DNA of 64,000 bases from Desulfosporosinus acidiphilus SJ4 (lineage in GTDB: Bacteria > Bacillota > Desulfitobacteriia > Desulfitobacteriales > Desulfitobacteriaceae): assembly GCF_000255115.2 (NCBI RefSeq), contig NC_018068.1, forward strand, positions 2,513,977 to 2,577,976. Reading direction: 5' to 3'. The translations under genes were made by a program, and so were the position numbers. Below, piece by piece: positions 1-8,302 of the stretch. How positions within the stretch are numbered: the first letter of the stretch is position 1; the number at the start of each line of letters is the position of its first letter. The notes below the pieces were generated by a model. That model did not search any database. It was given only the letters and a program-made list of their open reading frames with translations, and had not been told where the DNA came from.

Positions 1-1
1 A

Positions 2-466
2 TTTTCATATATACTGTTGATGCTCTATATGTATTTCGCTCAAATATCACCTCATCTTCCCGGACATAAGTATATTATGCCTGGATATCTATACTGTTTT
101 CTAAAAGTTTCATACATGCTTTTTTCTATCCTAATGTCATATTGTTCTGCCTGTTACATTGCAAACCAAAAACCAAAACTATATCGTTTATTCAAAGAAA
201 CTTCTCCGTACTCCTATTCGGCCTATTTAGCACATGTTATTGTGCTTCAAGCAGTAGCGATGGAATTAAACAAGGTGTATCCCATAAAAGATTTCTTGGC
301 ATCAAGCTTACTCATCTATATATTAACGATTGCATTAACTGTGAAGTTGGTTCAGTTATTAAGTCTGTTACCATTTTCAAAATACTTTCTTGGTACGAAC
401 TGTAAGTACCAGCAGAAATACATCAGTAATAGGGATTTTCAATACACCTTCACAGGAAGAGGTTAA
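2..466 (+). CDS. C-terminal part of a membrane acyltransferase (acyltransferase 3-like), cut by the window edge
   Basis: The frame is open from the left edge, so only the last ~155 codons are present. The protein is very hydrophobic, with about three membrane segments. A segment reading SYSAYLAHVIVLQ resembles the late helix of acyltransferase 3 (OafA/fucose O-acetylase-like) proteins, where a conserved His follows a Tyr/Ser-rich start. Such proteins O-acetylate cell-surface sugars from the membrane. The stop codon lies 5 bases before the left end of the IS element at 472, so the natural 3' flank, and possibly the C-terminus, was changed by the insertion. The family call rests on hydropathy and a short motif. 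Confidence 0.5.
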   Translation, partial: FSYILLMLYMYFAQISPHLPGHKYIMPGYLYCFLKVSYMLFSILMSYCSACYIANQKPKLYRLFKETSPYSYSAYLAHVIVLQAVAMELNKVYPIKDFLASSLLIYILTIALTVKLVQLLSLLPFSKYFLGTNCKYQQKYISNRDFQYTFTGRG

Positions 467-471
467 AACCT

Positions 472-524
472 GGAGGTGTCGCAAAACTACTTTTCTAAAG
501 TAGCAAGCGATGCTCCCTTTTTCT
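472..524 (+). repeat. Left inverted end of the IS1182-family element (hairpin-forming)
   Basis: This end folds as GGAG/CTCC (472-475 with 513-516), TCGC/GCGA (479-482 with 506-509) and CTACTTT/AAAGTAG (487-493 with 497-503, loop TCT). Compared with the right end, the unpaired blocks are identical while the stems differ in sequence but still pair. Confidence 0.75.
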
Positions 525-637
525 TTTTCCCTTGAAAGATATTTATTGGTTTGATTGAAATGCTTAATCTCTACTTTCTTCTTAAATTTGAGTATAACAA
601 AATAAGCCTTCAGGATTAGGCCGTTTTTCTCTCCTTT

Positions 638-2242
638 TTATGCGGTTTTTAGTGGATGAAGGGGTTTCCCAATTCGTTCATTTTGTATTTTAGAGTGAAG
701 TTTATTCACGTTATACCCAAAACACAGCAGCATAAATTCAGTTTTCACACTGTTTTTGCCTCGTGTTAGAAAGCGGTTGAAGTTATAGTCATTTTTGAGG
801 ACCCCAAAGGCTCCTTCAACCTGTATGGACCGATTTACTCTTAGCAGTATTCCTTCTTTGGTTGTGATGTTTCTATACGAGATCTGGCGTTTGGCCACAA
901 ACGTTTTGGATACTTGCATTCGTCGATTGCCTTTAGCTTTTGTACAGCGACTTTTACACGGACAGTCACTGCAGTCTTCACATTCATAGACTGTTATTTC
1001 GGACTGGTAACCGGTTGCTGATGTTCGATGAGTGATTCCAACGGGTTTGAGTTGTTTTCCATTATGACACGTGTATTCATCGATTTCCGCATTGTAAGCC
1101 ATGTTTTCTCGCTTACTAATATCTTTTTTGAAGCTCTTCTTTTTCCATTGTTCATAGGTCTGTGGCTTTATGTAGCAGGTCTGATGTTTTCCTTCGAGAT
1201 AAAGATAGTTCTCTTCGCTCTCATAACCAGAGTCTGCGGTAACATTCTCATAATGCGCCTGTAGTTTTGATTCAAGCATATTTAAAAAAGGAATTAATGT
1301 GGCTATGTCGTTACGATCCTGGAAGATCCCAACCCCTGTTACATATTCGCTTTCCACGCCAATCTGGACATTGTAAGCCGGCTTTAACTGAGCATTGCGC
1401 ATATGATCATCTTTCATATGCATGAACGTTGCATCAGGATCGGTCTTAGAGTAGCTATTTCTTCCTTCGAAGAATTGGTGATGTGCATTGTACTTTTCTT
1501 GCCGGGTATAGAATTCCTTCAGGCTTTCTATAAATTTCTGCAGCTTTGATTTCCGTTTTCCAATACCGTGAACAAATTCAATCTGCTCTTGCTGACATTT
1601 TTCTTCTAGGTAAGAGATAGCAGTCTTAAGATCCTTAAGTAACGTCTCTTTGGTTACGTTGAAGTCCTTTAAATAGGTCAAATTGATCTCCTCAAGACAA
1701 GACTGAATTTTCAAGAACATCTTTGCCTCATTTTTGTTAACGACTTTTTTCCAGACAAAGGTATAACGGTTAGCACTGGCTTCAATTTTTGTTCCATCGA
1801 CAAAGAGGTTCTTAAACTCTACTTCACCAAGCTCATGTAAATGCTTTACCATTTGGAAAAAGAGGTCTTCTATGGCTTCCTTCAGATAGTCTTTTCGGAA
1901 TCGAGCAATGGTGCTGTGGTCAGGTGCTTTGCATCCTGCCAATAACCACATGAAGTTAATGTCTCTTTTACAGGCGACTTCAATTTTTCGGCTGGAGTAA
2001 ATGTTATTCATATAGGCATAGGTCAATACTTTAAACAGGATTTTGGGTTCGACTACCGGTTTTCTTCCAGTGGAAGAGTAGGCCTTATACAACGCTTCGT
2101 AATTTAATCCCTCCAAAATGTGGCTTAGTAGTCGAACGGAGTCATCCTCTGGTATTAACACGTTAAAATTAAATGGCAAAGCTAATTGATAGTGTCCACC
2201 TAATTCGTTATAATTCTTAGTGTGTAATTTGGTTTTTAGCAT
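638..2242 (-). CDS. IS1182-family DDE transposase
   Basis: A 534-residue transposase. An N-terminal DUF772/InsH-type region (about residues 30-120) contains the HSTIARFR helix motif. The catalytic core shows FVDGTKIEA (Asp149), a second acidic site in TADSGYESEENY, and a C-terminal ERSIQVEG-like segment (VNRSIQVEGAFG) carrying the catalytic Glu. A Cys-rich stretch (CEDCSDCPCKSRC) before the last motif is typical of IS1182 transposases. The length is normal and no frameshift is seen, so the enzyme is probably functional. It is the only gene in the element. Confidence 0.9.
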   Translation of the reverse strand: MLKTKLHTKNYNELGGHYQLALPFNFNVLIPEDDSVRLLSHILEGLNYEALYKAYSSTGRKPVVEPKILFKVLTYAYMNNIYSSRKIEVACKRDINFMWLLAGCKAPDHSTIARFRKDYLKEAIEDLFFQMVKHLHELGEVEFKNLFVDGTKIEASANRYTFVWKKVVNKNEAKMFLKIQSCLEEINLTYLKDFNVTKETLLKDLKTAISYLEEKCQQEQIEFVHGIGKRKSKLQKFIESLKEFYTRQEKYNAHHQFFEGRNSYSKTDPDATFMHMKDDHMRNAQLKPAYNVQIGVESEYVTGVGIFQDRNDIATLIPFLNMLESKLQAHYENVTADSGYESEENYLYLEGKHQTCYIKPQTYEQWKKKSFKKDISKRENMAYNAEIDEYTCHNGKQLKPVGITHRTSATGYQSEITVYECEDCSDCPCKSRCTKAKGNRRMQVSKTFVAKRQISYRNITTKEGILLRVNRSIQVEGAFGVLKNDYNFNRFLTRGKNSVKTEFMLLCFGYNVNKLHSKIQNERIGKPLHPLKTA

Positions 2243-2300
2243 AACTTAAATTATACGCTAACTGCGAGTTCTTTGGGACCCGCAGTTTTCTATTTTTAGT

Positions 2301-2353
2301 AAGAAAAAGGGCCGTTGCTTGCGAACTATTTTAGTTCGTTTTGCAACGGCCCC
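2301..2353 (-). repeat. Right inverted end of the IS1182-family element (hairpin-forming)
   Basis: The end forms GGGCCGTTGC/GCAACGGCCC (2309-2318 with 2343-2352) and CGAACTA/TAGTTCG (2322-2328 with 2332-2338, loop TTT). It lies 9 bases past the stop of the convergent-side NlpC/P60 gene, so it may also act as that gene's transcription terminator. Confidence 0.75.
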
Positions 2354-2361
2354 TTCAGTTA

Positions 2362-2826
2362 TTACCTGATTATTCTTTTAGCCCCAACATAAGCTTTCCA
2401 CCAATAAGGGCTAAAGCGACTGATGGTTACTCCTTTATGACTTGTAGCGTTGATAAATTTACCGTTGCCAAGATAAATGCCAACATGAGTTATCGTATGG
2501 CGTGCATTAAAGCTAAAGAAAACCAAATCACCCAGTAAAAGTCGACCTGTCGTGACATAAGTTCCAACGTTATACTGTCCGGAACTTGTCCGCGGGAGAG
2601 CGATTCCTGCAACCTTGTATGCGTCCATTGTAAGGCCGGAACAATCAATACCGTAATAACTTGTCCCACCTAAGACGTATCTTGTACCAATGAAACTTTC
2701 TGATTTTGCTATAACTCGTTGAACTTTTGCGGCACGAGCAGTATTTGTTGAAGCATTTGCTACTGGAACCATAGCTAATATACCTATCAAGACGGTTATA
2801 GTTAATGTTATTATTCTTTTCATCAT
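2362..2826 (-). CDS. Secreted NlpC/P60 cell-wall endopeptidase
   Basis: A 154-residue precursor made of a Lys/Arg start, a hydrophobic signal peptide ending near ANA-S (about residue 26) and a single NlpC/P60 domain. The catalytic Cys62 lies in GIDCSGL, the catalytic His114 in THVGIYLGNG, and His130 in TSHKG is the likely third residue. Family members hydrolyse gamma-D-Glu-diamino-acid or related bonds in peptidoglycan stem peptides. There is no separate SH3 or LysM binding domain, so this is the minimal form. A GGGAGG site stands just before the ATGATG start. The gene is monocistronic, and its terminator region is now the IS1182 end. Confidence 0.9.
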   Translation of the reverse strand: MMKRIITLTITVLIGILAMVPVANASTNTARAAKVQRVIAKSESFIGTRYVLGGTSYYGIDCSGLTMDAYKVAGIALPRTSSGQYNVGTYVTTGRLLLGDLVFFSFNARHTITHVGIYLGNGKFINATSHKGVTISRFSPYWWKAYVGAKRIIR

Positions 2827-3119
2827 GTTAACCTCCCAGAAAAAACTTGTCCTTAAAAGGATATAACAAAGGATAACATAATGACAACTTGTAAATCATT
2901 ATAAGGTTGTTGGAATTAATGGATATTTATGGCCTATTAACTGAGACTGAGTATTTATTACTCCTGCTACGCTGATACAGGAAGAATGGCCTACAATCTT
3001 TTATAATAATATTTGCCCTTTACTAAGATTAGGGGTGGGTGACTTTGGGATATTGTGACAAAATAATATAGATGCAGAAGGAAATGCTATATATAAATGG
3101 AATAAAGGGGGGTTTAGAA

Positions 3120-3713
3120 ATGTCACTTTTTGAGATTGAAACAAAAGATTCAATTGTTACAGGGCTTCTTGGAGGTTTTATTGGGACCCTTTGTATGGAT
3201 ATATCAAATGCCTTAATTTTCAAAGTTGGGGGTACTGAGAAACTATATGGTCATTTAGCGGGACAATTTTTTGTAAGTCCTTTTAGGACAAATCAGCGAA
3301 AAAATTTTCTCTTAGGCGAACTGCTGCACTTTTCAGTTGGTGCTATTTTTGGATTACCAACAATATTTATGCTTAAAAAGACGGGTAAGGATCATTACTT
3401 ATCTAAAGGCCTGATCACTTCCATGTTAACATGGGGAATTCTTTATACGGGAGGACAAAAGATTGGCTTTTTTAAAAAGCTTCGCTTTACAAAAACTCAT
3501 TATTCCGCAGCTCTTAACAATGTGATTTACGGATTGGTTTCCGCAAAGACGATGGTTAGTCTTGCTGAGCCAACTATGTTCAATCTGCGAGATAAACAAC
3601 AATCTCTTAATATCACTATCAATACATCAAATGATATAGATAAAATAAAATTTGTTCAGCCTCAGCCATCGCAAAACACAGCGAATACATATACTATGAA
3701 TTTGCGAAATTAA
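3120..3713 (+). CDS. Unrecognised membrane protein
   Basis: I do not recognise the family. The start ATG at 3120 is chosen over 3072 because a GGGGGG site lies 7 bases upstream; this gives 197 residues. It shows about three to four hydrophobic segments: GLLGGFIGTLCMDISNAL near the N-terminus, LLHFSVGAIFGLPTIFML in the middle, and TSMLTWGILYTGG. A hydrophilic C-terminal tail of about 45 residues follows, rich in Asn, Gln and Ser. The Gly-rich first helix and a later His-Tyr-Ser-Ala pair suggest a small integral membrane protein. The last 20 codons overlap another open frame (see 3648-3814). Confidence 0.6.
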   Translation: MSLFEIETKDSIVTGLLGGFIGTLCMDISNALIFKVGGTEKLYGHLAGQFFVSPFRTNQRKNFLLGELLHFSVGAIFGLPTIFMLKKTGKDHYLSKGLITSMLTWGILYTGGQKIGFFKKLRFTKTHYSAALNNVIYGLVSAKTMVSLAEPTMFNLRDKQQSLNITINTSNDIDKIKFVQPQPSQNTANTYTMNLRN

Positions 3714-3814
3714 CAGAAAAAGAACTTTGCAAGTTGTTATCCCCGCGAAGAAGTTCCATAACTAATGAAAATTTAAGGAATTATCTTCTAAGAGAAGGTG
3801 AAAAAACAGATTAA
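3648..3814 (+). pseudogene. Possible coding remnant overlapping the end of the preceding gene
   Basis: In a second frame, a segment without ATG, GTG or TTG start encodes a charged helical stretch (YEFAKLTEKELCKLL, then LRNYLLREGEKTD) ending at TAA. The composition looks protein-like, but no start or ribosome site is visible. It may be the end of a decayed gene, or the true C-terminus of the preceding gene after a frameshift. The evidence is weak. Confidence 0.2.
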
Positions 3815-4220
3815 GAAAGATCTTATCTGCGAGTTTGAATCTATTGCTTATGAAGAAACTCAAAGCGTCATAAAAAGCAGTTTATGGTTACGCTGTGACG
3901 TTTGTAAGTTTGAAAACAGTAATCGCCAGATTGTTCGATAGTTTTAAGTACGGTCTGGCGATTAATTTGATCTGCCTGGCCCTAATCGGGTTTCAAGATC
4001 TATAGTTATTAAAGCAAATTCTTTCGGCTAGATAAAATTTTGAGATTAGTAATATTTATGCCTAGCAAAAAATAGTGACTTAATAACAACAGTATGATAT
4101 AGTTTACATAGTGAATGTAATCACAATCACAAACAAAATCAACAATTGTGAATTGTGCGACAAACTAGTAGCAAGTAATTTGAGCTCAAACCAAATACTA
4201 ATATCAATGGGGGAATTAAA
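3815..4220. other. Non-coding gap with a long hairpin
   Basis: No gene is seen. A 10-bp inverted repeat, AATCGCCAGA (3921-3930) with TCTGGCGATT (3954-3963), could end transcription from the left. A weaker inverted pair around GCGTCA/TGACGT (about 3864-3902) precedes it. The rest is AT-rich and probably holds the promoter of the 83-residue gene. Confidence 0.4.
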
Positions 4221-4472
4221 ATGTGTCCATATATTAATGAAGGAATGAATATCGACGGACCCTATTATTATTGTAATGCCGCTGCTCTTGGAGTAAAGTT
4301 AAGCGCCAAGGAGTTGGAAGGCATTGGTTGCACAGAGGAACAAAGAAACGTCTGCAAGAGGTTCATGGAAATGATAATGGGATACGTTATGCTTCCGGAG
4401 CCTGTTGAAACGAACACTAATGTAATCATTAAGTTAAGCCGAGACGAAAAAACTCTGCAAAAATGCGGTTAA
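4221..4472 (+). CDS. Small Cys-containing protein of unknown function
   Basis: An 83-residue soluble protein with a clear GGGGGA ribosome site 7 bases before the ATG. It begins MCPYINEG and has five Cys residues (C2, C18, C36, C45 and C82), two of them in GCTEEQRNVC. There is no signal peptide or membrane segment. The spacing does not match a standard zinc or Fe-S motif that I can name. It is a single gene with a good terminator downstream, which supports it being real. The function cannot be assigned. Confidence 0.65.
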   Translation: MCPYINEGMNIDGPYYYCNAAALGVKLSAKELEGIGCTEEQRNVCKRFMEMIMGYVMLPEPVETNTNVIIKLSRDEKTLQKCG

Positions 4473-4632
4473 TTTTGTCCAAGAAATATCAAGACATATA
4501 AAGATATATATTCGAGCTGTAGACATAACTTCATCTTTCGATTAACATATTTTTGAGTAGTTTGTTGCAGCAATGGTAGATATTTGCTGCAACTTAATAA
4601 CGAGTCAATTTATAAATTCTAGTTCGATCAAG

Positions 4633-4670
4633 CCTTGGATTCCTTTACGGAACCAAGGTTTTTTCTTTTT
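4633..4670 (+). terminator. Rho-independent terminator of the 83-residue gene
   Basis: CCTTGG (4633-4638) pairs with CCAAGG (4653-4658), extended by TTCC/GGAA, and is followed by a T-rich run. A second hairpin, GTTGCAGCAA with TTTGCTGCAAC, lies just upstream at about 4562-4593. Confidence 0.75.
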
Positions 4671-4808
4671 TACTTTACTATTCAATTCAAACTAATTAAA
4701 GCGTGTTATTCACAATTGGTTGAGTAAAAATATAGTTTATTGGTTGTTGATTATTGGCGTTTTTGGGTTAATAATTTAAATTGGATGAATCCAATGAGGT
4801 GATTTGGC

Positions 4809-6326
4809 ATGAGACTAATCATTGATAGAGAAAATCATACGCCTGTTTATCTTCAGATTTCCGAGCAGATACGTCGGATGATTATATCTGGTGAGCTAAC
4901 CCCTGGCTTCAGGCTTCCGCCAGAAAGGAAGTTGGCTCAAAGTCTTGGCGTCAATAGAACAACAATTTTGAACGCCTATCGCGAACTAAAAGCCGAAGGA
5001 CTGGTTGGCTCTCATGTTGGAAATGGAACGGTTGTCCTTTCCTATCTTCAGGACGAGTCAGACTTGAGTGATTTCACTTCACAGGAACCGGCATGGAACC
5101 AAATTTTTAGTCATCATGCAGATGATTTTGATTCCTACATTCTAAAGGACTTGTTAACCTTAGCAAGCAGAAAAGATGTGATTTCTTTTGCCACAGGGAT
5201 GGCCTCTCCGGATACTGGTCCTCTAAACGCTTTTCTTGGTATCGAAAAAGAATTAATAGAAAGAAGAAATTTTAAGGCTTTACTTCATTCTCCCACCGAA
5301 GGCTTTACCTCATTGCGTGACGCCATTGCCGGTTTGATGCAAAAACGAGGAGTCTATTGCAATTATGATGAGATCATGCTTCTTTCGGGTTCACAACAAG
5401 GTTTGGACGTAGCTGCAAGGATAATCCTTGATCCGGGAGACATCGTTGTCGTTGAAGAACCTTCATTTTTTCCTGCTATTCAGGTGTTCAAATCTGTCGG
5501 TGCCAGAGTCATGGGGATTCCCATGGACGAAAAGGGCATGAGAATCGAATTACTTGAACAGTTGTTACAGAGGTACAGACCCAAATTGATCTACACAATA
5601 CCAACATTTCATAATCCAACAGGGATTGAAATGGAGCTGGAACGCAGGAAACGACTAATTGAACTGGCCTATAAATACAAGGTTCTGATTATTGAAGATG
5701 ATGCTTACGGGGATCTTTGTTATGAAGGTCATTCACTTCCTTTGCTGAAAGCAATGGATAATGACGGGTATGTTATTTACTTAAGTACCTTTTCCAAAAC
5801 TGTTTATTCTGGTTTGAGGTTGGGTTGGATGACGGCGCATAAAAAGGTTATAAAGAAGTTCGCCGCCGCAAAACAAATTATGGATTTGCATTCTAGTAGT
5901 TTATCACAGTGGATAATTGAACAGTTTATTAGAAGCGGGGGACTTAAATCGCATATCCCCAGGCTTTGCAAAGACTATCGGGAAAAAAGAAATGCAATGT
6001 ACGATGCTTTGGCCAAAAATGCACCGGCAGATTTGCTATGGAATATGCCTAGAGGAGGCTACTATATTTGGTGTAAACTTCCCATCGGAGTTTCAGCGAC
6101 TAAACTTATGACTAAGGCGGCAGAACGTAAGGTAGTCTTCGTCCCTGGAACACCTTTCTTTACCTCAGAACACGGTGACGATTTTATACGTTTAAACTTC
6201 ACTTTTGAAGAACTTAAAAATATTACGGAAGGGATTCAGAGGTTGTGTGAAGCTATGAAAGAGTTAATAGATGAACAAAATTGCAGCGATGATTATCCCT
6301 CACTGGAGATCAATCCAATCGTTTAA
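4809..6326 (+). CDS. MocR/GntR-family regulator with a PLP aminotransferase-like domain
   Basis: A 505-residue fusion. A GntR winged helix-turn-helix covers residues 1-75 (PVYLQISEQIRR, then LPPERKLAQSLGVNRTT). A fold-type I aminotransferase-like effector domain spans about 120-490, with the PLP-binding Lys330 in STFSKTVYSGLRLGW. MocR proteins sense PLP or amino compounds and usually regulate neighbouring genes. Here it heads a same-strand set with an aminotransferase and an amino-acid racemase, with a 40-base gap to the next start. GAGGTG precedes the ATG. Its likely role is control of this amino-acid module; the ligand is not known. Confidence 0.85.
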   Translation: MRLIIDRENHTPVYLQISEQIRRMIISGELTPGFRLPPERKLAQSLGVNRTTILNAYRELKAEGLVGSHVGNGTVVLSYLQDESDLSDFTSQEPAWNQIFSHHADDFDSYILKDLLTLASRKDVISFATGMASPDTGPLNAFLGIEKELIERRNFKALLHSPTEGFTSLRDAIAGLMQKRGVYCNYDEIMLLSGSQQGLDVAARIILDPGDIVVVEEPSFFPAIQVFKSVGARVMGIPMDEKGMRIELLEQLLQRYRPKLIYTIPTFHNPTGIEMELERRKRLIELAYKYKVLIIEDDAYGDLCYEGHSLPLLKAMDNDGYVIYLSTFSKTVYSGLRLGWMTAHKKVIKKFAAAKQIMDLHSSSLSQWIIEQFIRSGGLKSHIPRLCKDYREKRNAMYDALAKNAPADLLWNMPRGGYYIWCKLPIGVSATKLMTKAAERKVVFVPGTPFFTSEHGDDFIRLNFTFEELKNITEGIQRLCEAMKELIDEQNCSDDYPSLEINPIV

Positions 6327-6366
6327 TCTAATGGTCTATTTTAGGCGAGATGAAGGAGGAGTTAGC

Positions 6367-7551
6367 ATGGATTTTAAGTATGCGAAGAGAATGGACTTTA
6401 TAAAGGCCTCTGAGATCAGAGAAATTTTAAAGGTTGCTGAGAGACCGGAGTTTATTTCATTTGCTGGTGGTTTACCTGCACCAGAGCTTTTTCCTGTAGA
6501 AGAAATTAAAGAAGTATGTAGAATTGTGCTTGAGGAAGAAGGCGCAAAAGCCTTGCAATATTCAGCCACCGAAGGATATACCCCACTCAGGCAATGGATA
6601 GCGCAAAGAATGAATCACCGGTTAGGGACTTGCTTCGATACCGATAATATACTGATAACTCACGGATCACAACAGGCTCTTGACCTAACAGGTAAAGTTT
6701 TTCTCGATGAAGGAGATATTGTACTTTGTGAAAGTCCAACTTACCTTGCTGCAATTAGTGCCTTCAGAGCCTATGGCTGTAATTTCGTCGAGGTGCCTAC
6801 AGATGATGAGGGAATGATACCGGAAGAACTGAATAGGATTCTGGAAAACACTCAAAAGGTTAAATTAATTTACGTCATTCCTGACTTTCAGAATCCAACG
6901 GGAAGGACTTGGAGTCTTGAGAGGCGAAAATCCCTAGTTAATGCAGCAACAAAGCACAATGTTATGATTATTGAGGACAATCCATATGGGGAACTTAGGT
7001 TTGAAGGTGAAAATTTGCCATCAGTTAAATCCTTTGATCAGGTAGGTTGTGTGCTTTGTTATGGAACTTTCTCCAAAACATTTTGCCCAGGCTATAGAAT
7101 TGGTTGGGTTGCCGGTGAAAAGTCGGTCATTAGAAAATATGTCCTAGTTAAGCAAGGGACAGATTTGCAATGTAATACCCTTGCTCAAAGGGAAATAGCC
7201 AAATACCTTGAGTTGTATGATATTGATAAGCATATTGCCAAGATACGTGAGGTTTATAAACGACGGAAAACTATTATGGTTCAAGCCATGGAAAAGGAAT
7301 TTCCAGAGGGAGTAACCTTTACGAGACCTCAAGGGGGTTTATTTGCCTGGGTAGAGCTGCCTGCGAACATTAATGCCAGGGATGTCTTGGAAAAAAGTCT
7401 GGAAAAAAGAGTTGCCTTCGTACCAGGAGGATCGTTCTTTCCTAACGGCGGAAAAGAGAACACCTTCAGAGTCAATTATTCCAATATGCCGGAGGAGAGG
7501 ATTAGAGAAGGTATTAAATATCTTGGAGAAACTTTAAAACAGTTTATGTAA
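6367..7551 (+). CDS. PLP-dependent aminotransferase (class I/II, LysN/2-aminoadipate type)
   Basis: A 394-residue fold-type I aminotransferase. I chose the ATG at 6367 because AAGGAGGAG lies just before it, although the frame stays open upstream into the regulator gene. FAGGLPAPELFP near the N-terminus, the HGSQQALDLTGK loop, IPDFQNPTG, and the PLP Lys237 in GTFSKTFCPGYRIGW fit the MocR-like/2-aminoadipate aminotransferase subfamily. These move amino groups between amino acids and 2-oxoglutarate; the substrate cannot be read from sequence. It sits between the MocR regulator and a racemase, probably in one transcript. Confidence 0.85.
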   Translation: MDFKYAKRMDFIKASEIREILKVAERPEFISFAGGLPAPELFPVEEIKEVCRIVLEEEGAKALQYSATEGYTPLRQWIAQRMNHRLGTCFDTDNILITHGSQQALDLTGKVFLDEGDIVLCESPTYLAAISAFRAYGCNFVEVPTDDEGMIPEELNRILENTQKVKLIYVIPDFQNPTGRTWSLERRKSLVNAATKHNVMIIEDNPYGELRFEGENLPSVKSFDQVGCVLCYGTFSKTFCPGYRIGWVAGEKSVIRKYVLVKQGTDLQCNTLAQREIAKYLELYDIDKHIAKIREVYKRRKTIMVQAMEKEFPEGVTFTRPQGGLFAWVELPANINARDVLEKSLEKRVAFVPGGSFFPNGGKENTFRVNYSNMPEERIREGIKYLGETLKQFM

Positions 7552-7600
7552 TATCGGAAAGGATACCAACTAGTAGGGATATTAATGAAGGAGGTTATTA

Positions 7601-8290
7601 ATGAAAACAATAGGTTTAATTGGGGGGATGAGTTGGGAATCATCCTCCGAGTATTACCGTATTCTTAATGAAGAAATTAAAGTAAGGCTCGGAGGTCTTC
7701 ATTCCGCTAAATGCGTTCTTTTAAGTGTCGATTTTGAGGAAATTGAGATCTGTCAAAGAAATAACGAATGGGAAAAGGCTGCCCGAATTCTGACAAATGC
7801 TGCCCATAGTTTAGAGGCTTCAGGTGCCGACTTTATTATCATTTGCACCAATACTATGCACAAAGTTGCTGACGAGATTCGGGCAGGCATTCATATTCCA
7901 TTATTGCACATCGCTGATGTCACGGCTCAAGAACTTATTTCGAACGGAATTAATGTTGTTGGCCTTTTGGGAACAAGATATACCATGGAACAAGATTTTT
8001 ATAAGTCGCGTTTAGAGGCTCAAGGCATCAATGTTTTGATTCCCCAGGAAACAGATAGGGAAATCATAAATGATGTGATTTTTAACGAACTTTGCTTAGG
8101 ATATCTTCTAGAAGACTCTAGAGTTAACTATAAGCGGATTATTCAGGACTTGATTGAGCAGGGCGCAAAAGGAATTGTTTTAGGCTGTACCGAAATTGGT
8201 CTATTAGTTAAACCTGAGGATTCCACCGTTCCATTGTTTGACACAACTGAACTTCATGCTAAAGAGGCAGTGAATTTTGCTCTTAGGTAA
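7601..8290 (+). CDS. Aspartate/glutamate (broad amino-acid) racemase
   Basis: A 229-residue cofactor-independent racemase of the Asp/Glu superfamily. The start IGLIGGMSWESS, Cys82 in ICTNTMHK and Cys196 in LGCTEIG give the two-cysteine catalytic pair. Such enzymes interconvert L- and D-aspartate, glutamate or other amino acids. A strong AAGGAGG site precedes the ATG, 49 bases after the aminotransferase stop. The grouping with an aminotransferase and MocR regulator suggests D-amino-acid metabolism; this is inference. Confidence 0.9.
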   Translation: MKTIGLIGGMSWESSSEYYRILNEEIKVRLGGLHSAKCVLLSVDFEEIEICQRNNEWEKAARILTNAAHSLEASGADFIIICTNTMHKVADEIRAGIHIPLLHIADVTAQELISNGINVVGLLGTRYTMEQDFYKSRLEAQGINVLIPQETDREIINDVIFNELCLGYLLEDSRVNYKRIIQDLIEQGAKGIVLGCTEIGLLVKPEDSTVPLFDTTELHAKEAVNFALR

Positions 8291-8302
8291 TCGTCCCTAT
8301 AA

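Larger units (their letters stand above)
472..2353 (-). mobile_element. IS1182-family insertion sequence, apparently intact
   Basis: An 1882-bp element carrying one transposase gene between two related inverted ends (472-524 and 2301-2353). Read inward, the two ends share GCAAAAC, CAAGC and CCTTTTTCTT blocks at equal spacing. Each end also folds on itself into a hairpin. No obvious target duplication was seen. The element sits between an acyltransferase stop codon and the 3' end of the NlpC/P60 gene, so it may have landed in an intergenic terminator region. Boundaries are inferred from the matching ends. Confidence 0.8.

Noticed and set aside
6271-6366. N-terminal extension of the aminotransferase from ATG 6271
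   Set aside because: It overlaps the MocR gene end, while ATG 6367 has a strong ribosome site and matches the family start.
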